Positions 1 to 4,956 of a stretch of 7,009 nucleotides of DNA are shown piece by piece. Position 1 is the stretch's first letter; each line of letters opens with the position of its first letter. The stretch covers positions 1-7,009 of the forward strand of contig JANXZI010000672.1 of assembly GCA_025355595.1 (NCBI GenBank). Reading direction: 5' to 3'. The stretch comes from Spartobacteria bacterium. Lineage in GTDB: Bacteria > Verrucomicrobiota > Verrucomicrobiia > Chthoniobacterales > Chthoniobacteraceae. A model generated the notes under the pieces. The model had not been told where the DNA came from. It ran no database searches and saw only the letters and a program-made list of their open reading frames with translations. A program made the translations under genes and the position numbers.

Positions 1-26
1 AGGGGTCAGTCATCATATCTTGACAG
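1..26 (+). repeat. Short stem-loop repeat, copy 1 (divergent)
   Basis: First of four copies of a motif built as AGGGGTCAG, a variable stretch, then CTTGACAG. In this copy GTCAG (5-9) can pair with TTGAC (20-24), one pair being a G-T wobble, around a loop of ten bases. It is the most divergent copy and may continue upstream of the window. It is followed at 34-40 by GGGAAAT, which also occurs just before the next stretch of array at 122-129. Confidence 0.6.
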
Positions 27-40
27 TTTTAACGGGAAAT

Positions 41-64
41 AGGGGTCAGGCAGCAATTCTTGAC
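41..64 (+). repeat. Short stem-loop repeat, copy 2
   Basis: Second copy of the core: GTCAGG (45-50) and CTTGAC (59-64) form a six-pair stem with one G-T wobble around an eight-base loop. The next 73 bases (65-137) are very GC-rich and include a further inverted repeat, GCTCGC (86-91) with GCGAGC (112-117). No open frame in this stretch looks like a gene. Confidence 0.65.
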
Positions 65-137
65 TCAGCGCGCGCATAACCCGCCGCTCGCCGTGGCACG
101 CATCGCGCCGCGCGAGCGAGGGGGAAATAGGGGAAAC

Positions 138-220
138 TGGGGTCAGGCTGCAACTCTTGACAGAAACGAAAGGCGAACAGACTAAGTGTCCGACTGGTTT
201 CCGCAGAGAGAGTGTGAGCG
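138..220 (+). repeat. Long repeat unit, copy 3 (core plus ~60 bp tail)
   Basis: This copy has the same core, GTCAGG (142-147) and CTTGAC (156-161), plus a tail containing GCGAACAGACTAAG and GTCCGACTGGTTTCCGCAG. The whole unit is nearly identical to the next copy, differing by a handful of substitutions and small indels. The two starts are 89 bases apart. Confidence 0.85.
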
Positions 221-226
221 GGTACT

Positions 227-310
227 TGGGTCAGGGTGCAACTCTTGACAGAATCGAAACGCGAACAGACTAAGCGTCCGACTGGTTTCCGCAGCGAGAG
301 TGTGAAAGCG
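227..310 (+). repeat. Long repeat unit, copy 4 (core plus ~60 bp tail)
   Basis: Second long copy, with core GTCAGG (229-234) and CTTGAC (244-249) and the same tail. Differences from copy 3 include AGCGTCC for AGTGTCC, and GCAGCGAGAG for GCAGAGAGAG. It ends 27 bases before the ATG of the next gene, so it forms most of that gene's upstream region. The TTGACA in each copy resembles a -35 box, but I find no matching -10 box at the right distance. Confidence 0.85.
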
Positions 311-337
311 TGATTTCAATCTTAACAAACCGAATTT

Positions 338-1405
338 ATGTCCGAATCTAACATCATGAACATCACGATCCAATCGCACTCCGAGGTTTTGAGATCGCGG
401 ATGGAGCGATCGTCTGCAAATTCCTGGCGGTGCAAATGGGCGAATGCCGCAGGAGGCGCCTTGGTGCTGTTGGGGACTGCGGTTTGGTTTCCCATCGCGC
501 TGCTGCCGTGGATGGCGGGGTTTGTCGTCTTGGTCGCGCTCGCGGATGCTTGCAGCGTGGCGATGGCGCGGCGGGCGGGGGAGAGTTATCAGCGGTTCAT
601 GGCGCGGGTGCCGCTGAATGGCGGCCCTTCGGCGAAGGCTCAGGGCGGGAAGCCTTCGACACGCGCTCAGGCCGACCGTGCGGAAGACTGGCTGGCGCTG
701 CCGCCGCCGGATTTGCGGGTGCGCGATGCGGGGCTGGTGTTGCGCGCCTCGGGTTCGCTCTCGGTGTGGCCCTTTCACGGGGCGCTGCTCGCGCTGCTGG
801 CGGGATTTTACCTGCATCCGCCGCAGGTTCCGACCGGCGCGCAACTGGCCGCGCGGCCCGGCGGAGCGCCCGCGACTTTTCCAAACCAGACGATCACCAC
901 CACGCGCACCTTCACCCCGGCGAACGCTTCGCAGCCCGGCATCCCTGGCAAGCAGCCGGGGACTAGCGGGACGACATTCAAGCCGGTGACGCCGGGGCAG
1001 CCGGGCAATTTCCCATCCGGCGTCACGGGTGCGTCCGGACCCGGCTCCACGCCGCCGCCGAAACTCCCGAGCACGACGGTGAGAGTGCCCATTCCGCCCG
1101 GCACCGGGCCCTTCAGCGGCAGCCGCACCACCCCGCCGCCTGCGCCCATCCCGCCCGCCGACAGGAGTGTCGGCCCCGCGACGAACGGCTCCGGCACTGC
1201 GATTCCGACGACCAAGCCGGTGCCGCCGCAACCGGGGGCACGGCCCGCGAGTGCGAGCGGCGGATTGCTCCGCGCCACCCCGCCGCCTTCGCCCATCCTG
1301 CCTGCCGACAGGGGTGTCGGCCCCACGGTGCCGGCTGCGCCTGCCCCGCCGGCCGGCCCGGTTCCCGCGTCGCCTGCGCCCGGGCCTGAATCCCCGAAGC
1401 AGTAA
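338..1405 (+). CDS. Hypothetical membrane-anchored protein with proline-rich tail
   Basis: I do not recognise the family. The 355-residue product has a polar N-terminus and a strongly hydrophobic stretch at about residues 39-72, long enough for one or two membrane segments and containing WFPIALLPWMAGFVVLVAL. A third hydrophobic segment lies at about 146-159. From about residue 160 to the end it is low-complexity, dominated by Pro, Gly, Ser, Thr and Ala, and probably disordered. That suggests a membrane anchor with a long extramembrane tail, but topology and role are unknown. Two short repeat families lie in frame inside it: a 9-residue duplication near residues 97-112, and a 17-residue motif ending PADR-x-VGP at about 264-280 and 313-329. 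ATG 338 is the first start; ATG 356 is an alternative. Neither has a ribosome binding site. The N-terminal half is more convincing as coding than the tail, which could partly reflect stop-poor GC-rich DNA. Confidence 0.65.
   Translation: MSESNIMNITIQSHSEVLRSRMERSSANSWRCKWANAAGGALVLLGTAVWFPIALLPWMAGFVVLVALADACSVAMARRAGESYQRFMARVPLNGGPSAKAQGGKPSTRAQADRAEDWLALPPPDLRVRDAGLVLRASGSLSVWPFHGALLALLAGFYLHPPQVPTGAQLAARPGGAPATFPNQTITTTRTFTPANASQPGIPGKQPGTSGTTFKPVTPGQPGNFPSGVTGASGPGSTPPPKLPSTTVRVPIPPGTGPFSGSRTTPPPAPIPPADRSVGPATNGSGTAIPTTKPVPPQPGARPASASGGLLRATPPPSPILPADRGVGPTVPAAPAPPAGPVPASPAPGPESPKQ
626..671 (+). repeat. Direct repeat CCTTCG-N7-CTCAGG, two copies
   Basis: CCTTCG and CTCAGG, seven bases apart, occur at 626-644 and again at 653-671. 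The 27-base offset is nine codons, so the encoded peptide repeats in frame (PSAKAQ and PSTRAQ). In the first copy CCTTCG is also followed by CGAAGG, making a local palindrome at 626-638. From memory, CCTTCGAC...GCTCAGG elements are common dispersed repeats in many environmental bacteria; that link is an inference. Confidence 0.6.
1123..1177 (+). repeat. 55-bp palindromic repeat, copy 1
   Basis: A 55-base block matches 1270-1324 at 50 of 55 positions by eye. At its 3' end is a perfect seven-pair stem, GCCGACA (1157-1163) and TGTCGGC (1168-1174), with loop GGAG. The block lies in frame in the proline-rich tail and encodes TTPPPAPIPPADRSVGP. Confidence 0.8.
1270..1324 (+). repeat. 55-bp palindromic repeat, copy 2
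   Basis: This is the second copy, 147 bases (49 codons) downstream of the first. The stem GCCGACA (1304-1310) and TGTCGGC (1315-1321) is unchanged, while the loop is GGGG instead of GGAG. It encodes ATPPPSPILPADRGVGP. All five differences lie outside the stem. Confidence 0.8.
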
Positions 1406-1708
1406 CGAACCGGCGAACGTGGTGGGAAGCGATCCCGAAGCATTGCAGGCGAGCCACCCATGGGCCGCTGGGTGGATTCTCGCGCCCGTTCCGGGGAACC
1501 GGAGTGGCGATGCCAATGTCTTTTGCGATGTAAGCGTGAATGGTCTGCCTCCTCCGTTTCTCCCGAAGACTGCCCGTGACGCTGGGCGGCAGGTTTTCCG
1601 GCCATTGCCCCTCATTCTCCCGGCTCCATGAAAGTCCAAACCACGCTCTAAGCACCATCCCGCCGCAGTGGTTCCCATCGCAGCGTGCGAACTGCATGCG
1701 TCCCCTCC
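1406..1708. other. Intergenic gap with no convincing gene
   Basis: This 303-base stretch separates the proline-rich gene from the secreted-protein gene. Frames that stay open across it are extensions or shadows of neighbouring genes and have no recognisable protein character. It holds the stem-loop described separately. No promoter stands out upstream of the next gene, although one is expected here because the stem-loop and the length suggest a transcript boundary. Confidence 0.6.
1449..1483 (+). other. Strong stem-loop downstream of the proline-rich gene
   Basis: CCACCCA (1454-1460) pairs with TGGGTGG (1469-1475) around an eight-base loop. The stem continues as GCGAG (1449-1453) with CTCGC (1479-1483) across a three-base bulge. 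A smaller inverted repeat, GTTCC/GGAAC, follows at 1488-1499. The location, 43 bases after a stop codon, suits transcript termination or 3'-end protection. There is no T-run after the stem, so it is not a classical Rho-independent terminator. Confidence 0.4.
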
Positions 1709-2557
1709 ATGAAAAAATTCCTCCTCCCATTCCTCGCCGCCCTCTTTTCCATTTCGCCCTGCGCGTCCGCCCAGCCGCCCGATCTTACTCTCGCTCGGGA
1801 GAAGAACTGGCTCGTGATCCGAGGGGCGCATCTGCCGAAGGGCGAGATCCGCATCAATTACCTCGAGGCGTACTGCCGCCCGAATTCCACCGATGCCGAC
1901 TGGCACGACACGACGCTCGGGCACACGACGGAACTTGTGTCGCTGAGCGAGGACAAAAAGACGATGAAGCTGCGCTGCACGGTGAAGGACGGCGTGATCG
2001 TGGATCACACGATCACTGCAACTGCGGACGAGGTTCGCTTTGCCATCACCGCGCACAATCCGACCGCGCAGGCGTCGGTCGCGCACTGGGCGCAGCCGTG
2101 CATCCGACTCGGCGATTTCACCGGCTACGACAATGCGGGCAAGGATCTCGATGACTACCTGCCGAAGGGTTTCATTTTCCTCGACGGCAAAGTCGCGCGC
2201 ATGAGCGACGTGAAGCCTTGGAACAAGGAGGCCCGCTACGTTCCCGGCCAGGTCTGGTGCCCGAAGGATGTGCCGCGCACCGACGTGAATCCGCGCCCGC
2301 TCAGTCCGCTCGTGCCGAGCAATGGCGTCATCGGCGTCTTCAGCGGCAATGAAAAAATGATCTTCGCCGTAGTGTTCGAGCCATATCAGGAATTATTCCA
2401 AGGCGTCGCCCGCTGTGTGCATTCGGACTTCCGCATCGGCGGCCTGAAGCCCGGTGAGACAAAGCACATCAAAGGCAAAATCTACATCGTGCCGAACGAC
2501 GTGCCCGCGCTGCTCTCGCGGTATGCGAAGGACTTCCCGGAGCAGCGGGCGAAGTGA
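1709..2557 (+). CDS. Secreted conserved-looking protein of unknown function
   Basis: This encodes 282 residues from ATG 1709, which gives a clean signal peptide: MKK, a hydrophobic core LLPFLAALF, and a likely cut after CASA, before residue 22. A GTG at 1685 would only add eight residues in front of it. The mature part has five cysteines (56, 90, 131, 184, 236) and a mixed, well-formed composition with motif-like stretches: HWAQPC (126-131), DDYLPKGFIFLDGK (148-161), VWCPKD (183-188), FEPYQELFQG (223-232) and LKPGETKHIKGK (246-257). The last resembles a strand pair of a beta-sandwich, and residues 90-135 recall carbohydrate-binding or mutarotase-like folds, but that is weak inference. I believe proteins of this type occur in Planctomycetes and Verrucomicrobiota without an assigned function. 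It lies upstream of the DUF1549/DUF1553 and DUF1501 pair on the same strand, suggesting a shared envelope role. No ribosome binding site is visible. Confidence 0.85.
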   Translation: MKKFLLPFLAALFSISPCASAQPPDLTLAREKNWLVIRGAHLPKGEIRINYLEAYCRPNSTDADWHDTTLGHTTELVSLSEDKKTMKLRCTVKDGVIVDHTITATADEVRFAITAHNPTAQASVAHWAQPCIRLGDFTGYDNAGKDLDDYLPKGFIFLDGKVARMSDVKPWNKEARYVPGQVWCPKDVPRTDVNPRPLSPLVPSNGVIGVFSGNEKMIFAVVFEPYQELFQGVARCVHSDFRIGGLKPGETKHIKGKIYIVPNDVPALLSRYAKDFPEQRAK

Positions 2558-2620
2558 GGCTGAATGCGCGCCCCTGCCTCTTCTCGCGCCCAAGACGCCG
2601 CCGTGCAGGACAAAGCCGGA

Positions 2621-2647
2621 GTGCATGGCACTGTGCGGCAAATGCAC
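2621..2647 (+). repeat. Palindrome in the spacer before the DUF1549 gene
   Basis: GTGCAT (2621-2626) and ATGCAC (2642-2647) form a six-pair stem. Inside the loop GCAC (2628-2631) and GTGC (2633-2636) form a second inverted repeat. It lies in the 227-base spacer between two cluster genes. It could be a dispersed palindromic element or an mRNA-processing structure; only one copy is present in the window. Confidence 0.35.
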
Positions 2648-2784
2648 GGAGAAGAAATTCCGATCATCGCGGCGGGGTTGAGGGGCTGCAAAGGATAAGG
2701 AACGGCCTCCTCCGAGGTTATGTTCTCGTCGCCGCGCCGGGCTTTCCCGGTGCTGCGGATTTCCCGACTTCCCAGACGCCCTTG

Positions 2785-4929
2785 TTGAAATCATTTTTCA
2801 TCCTCCTGTTCACAGCCGCTTCGCTGCCCGCAGCGGCGCCGGCGGGCGTGGATTTTTCGCATGATGTGGTGCCGCTGCTGAGCCGGTTCGGATGCAACGG
2901 CTCTGCGTGTCACGGGAAGGCCGAGGGGCAGAAGGGATTCAAACTTTCGATTTTTGGAAACGATCCGGACGAGGACTTCCGCGCGATCACCTTGCAGTCG
3001 CGCGGGCGTCGCATCTCGCTCGGCGCGCCGGATGCGAGCCTCTTTCTGCAAAAGGCCGTGGCCGCAATCCCGCACGCGGGCGGGCCGCGGATGCGCCTGG
3101 ACTCGCCGGAATATCGCGTGCTGCGCGAATGGATCGCCGGTGGTGCGCCGTTCAGGATTGCGGATCGGTGCGAGGTGGCCGGTGTGAGGATCGAGCCCGA
3201 GCGGAAGGTGCTCGGCATTGCGCAGCGTGAACCGCTGCGCGTGATCGCGACTTATTCCGACGGCAGCGAGAAGGACGTAACGTGGCTTTCGACGTTTCAC
3301 TCGAACAACGCGGGCATCGCGGAGGTGGAAGAGGGCGGCACGGTGGTCACGGGGAATTCCGTCGGGCAGGCCGCGGTGATGGCGCGCTTCCACGGGCAGA
3401 TCGCGATTTTCCAGGCGACCATCCCCCGCCCCGGCGCGCAGGTGACGGGCGGTGGGCAGAAGGCGTTCAATGCGATCGACGATCTCGTGGAGCAAAATCT
3501 CCGGCGGATGAACCTGCGCGCATCGGGCATCGCGGACGATGCGGAGTATCTGCGGCGGGTCTGCCTCGATGTGATCGGCAGGCTGCCCACGAGCGGCGAG
3601 GCTCGGGAATTTTTGCAGGACACGCGCGAGGGAAAACGCACGCAACTCGTGGATCGTCTGCTCGTTCTGCCGGAGTACGCCGATTACTGGGCGCTGAAAT
3701 GGGCCGACCTGCTGCGCGTGGATCGTCAGGCGCTCGGGCCGCGCGCGGCGTTCGCGTATTTCTCGTGGGTGCGCGAGGCGGTCGCCGCGAACAAGCCGCT
3801 CGATCAGTTTGCCAAGGAACTGCTCGTCGCCGAGGGGCCGCTCAGCGAGCAGCCGGCGGGATATTTTTACAAGGTCGTGAAAAAATCCGGCGAGATGGCG
3901 GCTTCGACTTCGCAGGTTTTTCTCGGCATTCGCATCACGTGCGCGGAGTGCCATCAGCATCCGTACGACCGCTGGACGCAGCGCGATTACCACGGGATGC
4001 GCGCGTTTTTCGAGCAGGTGAAATACAAGAAGCTCGGCGACGACGAGGCGCTGGTCGCGGAAGGCAGCCCGCAGATCCGGCATCCCCGCACGAAGGAAAT
4101 CCTGAACGCGCATCCGCTCGGCACCGCGATGCCGGAAAAAGCCGCCGAGGGTGATCGGCGGCAGACGCTCGCGACGTGGATGGTCGCGCCGGAAAATCCG
4201 TGGTTCGCGCGGAATCTCGCGAACCGTTTCTGGGCGAACTTTTTCGGACGCGGCATCGTCGAGCCCGTGGACGACATGCGCGCGAGCAATCCGCCGAGCA
4301 ACCCGGAATTGCTCGCGGCACTCACGCGGCACCTCGTGGATTACCAATTCGATCCGAAGGCGCTGATCCGCTTCATCACCGCCTCGCGCACGTACCAGAC
4401 CTCGTCGCATCCGAATGACACGAACGAGAACGACGAGCAGAATTTTTCGCGTGCGGTCTTCCGGCGCCTCCCGGCGGAGGTGCTGATGGATTCCGTGAGC
4501 GATGTCACCGGCGTTCCGGAAAAATTCCCGGGCGTGCCTGCGGGATTCCGCGCGGTGCAGCTCTGGGACAGCCTGCAGCAGCATTACTTCCTGAAACTTT
4601 TCGGGCGTCCCGCGCGCGCGACCGCGTGTGAATGCGAGCGGGCCACGGGCGCGAGCATCGGGCAGACGCTGCATCTGATGAATTCCCCCGCCATCCAGGC
4701 GAAGCTCGCTCACGAGGGCGGCACCATCGCGCGACTCGCGGCAAGCACGACGGACGACGGCGCGCTCGTGGACGAGCTTTACCTCTCATTTTTCAGCCGC
4801 CTCCCGAATGGCGAGGAAAAATCCACCGCGATCCAGCACCTCTCCGCGCGCCAAGAAAAGCGCCGGCAGGCGGTCGAGGATCTTGCGTGGTCCATGCTGA
4901 ACTCGCTCGAATTTGTCTTCAACCACTGA
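2785..4929 (+). CDS. DUF1549/DUF1553 protein with planctomycete cytochrome-type motif
   Basis: Exported protein of 714 residues from TTG 2785 (TTG 2782 is equivalent). This start gives a typical signal peptide, KSFFILLFTAASLPAAAPA. The frame is open back to GTG 2554, which overlaps the previous stop, but those 77 codons read as Arg-rich non-conserved sequence, so I reject that start. Domains in order: a PSCyt1-like region with CNGSACHGK (residues 37-45, a CX4CH motif); an Ig-like group 2 (BIG2-type) region at about 132-213; DUF1549 from about 228, with YLRRVCLDVIGRLP; a CAECHQHPYDRW motif (CXXCH at 386-390); and DUF1553 from about 458, with FARNLANRFWANFFGRGIV and, near the end, LYLSFFSRLP. 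The CXXCH motifs suggest covalent haem, known only by analogy. The enzymatic role of the family is not established. The DUF1501 gene starts 27 bases downstream, almost certainly in the same transcript. The domain order and length are usual for the family and no break is visible. Confidence 0.95.
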   Translation: MKSFFILLFTAASLPAAAPAGVDFSHDVVPLLSRFGCNGSACHGKAEGQKGFKLSIFGNDPDEDFRAITLQSRGRRISLGAPDASLFLQKAVAAIPHAGGPRMRLDSPEYRVLREWIAGGAPFRIADRCEVAGVRIEPERKVLGIAQREPLRVIATYSDGSEKDVTWLSTFHSNNAGIAEVEEGGTVVTGNSVGQAAVMARFHGQIAIFQATIPRPGAQVTGGGQKAFNAIDDLVEQNLRRMNLRASGIADDAEYLRRVCLDVIGRLPTSGEAREFLQDTREGKRTQLVDRLLVLPEYADYWALKWADLLRVDRQALGPRAAFAYFSWVREAVAANKPLDQFAKELLVAEGPLSEQPAGYFYKVVKKSGEMAASTSQVFLGIRITCAECHQHPYDRWTQRDYHGMRAFFEQVKYKKLGDDEALVAEGSPQIRHPRTKEILNAHPLGTAMPEKAAEGDRRQTLATWMVAPENPWFARNLANRFWANFFGRGIVEPVDDMRASNPPSNPELLAALTRHLVDYQFDPKALIRFITASRTYQTSSHPNDTNENDEQNFSRAVFRRLPAEVLMDSVSDVTGVPEKFPGVPAGFRAVQLWDSLQQHYFLKLFGRPARATACECERATGASIGQTLHLMNSPAIQAKLAHEGGTIARLAASTTDDGALVDELYLSFFSRLPNGEEKSTAIQHLSARQEKRRQAVEDLAWSMLNSLEFVFNH

Positions 4930-4956
4930 ACCCCCGCCGAAACACACCGCCACCCC

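Noticed and set aside
157..250. TTGACA boxes in the repeats as -35 promoter elements
   Set aside because: At 16-18 bases downstream the sequences are GACTAA-like and do not match a -10 box. The TTGACA is explained as part of the repeat stem.
1..310. The four repeats as a CRISPR array
   Set aside because: Spacing between starts is irregular (about 40, 97 and 89 bases), unit length differs, two units share their flanking sequence instead of having unique spacers, and no cas gene is nearby.
1709..1771. The secreted protein as a lipoprotein using Cys 18
   Set aside because: The residues before the cysteine are I-S-P; proline directly before it does not fit a lipobox. An ordinary signal peptidase site at ASA-Q fits better.
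182..2086. A 634-codon open frame on the minus strand
   Set aside because: It covers the repeat array, the proline-rich gene and the gap, and its translation is Arg/Gly-rich with no domain or signal. Long antisense frames are expected in stop-poor GC-rich DNA.
1540..2154. A 204-codon plus-strand frame across the gap into the secreted-protein gene
   Set aside because: It is out of frame with the signal peptide and conserved-looking protein at 1709-2557. Its translation is Arg/His-rich and unstructured.
2815..2837. Inverted repeat GCCGCT/AGCGGC in the DUF1549 signal-peptide region
   Set aside because: It is six pairs within GC-rich Ala/Pro codons, as expected by chance, with no second copy and no position that suggests a function.
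2791..4713. A 640-codon open frame on the minus strand
   Set aside because: It is the antisense shadow of the DUF1549/DUF1553 gene. The plus strand carries all family motifs, and the minus translation is Arg/His-rich without recognisable features.
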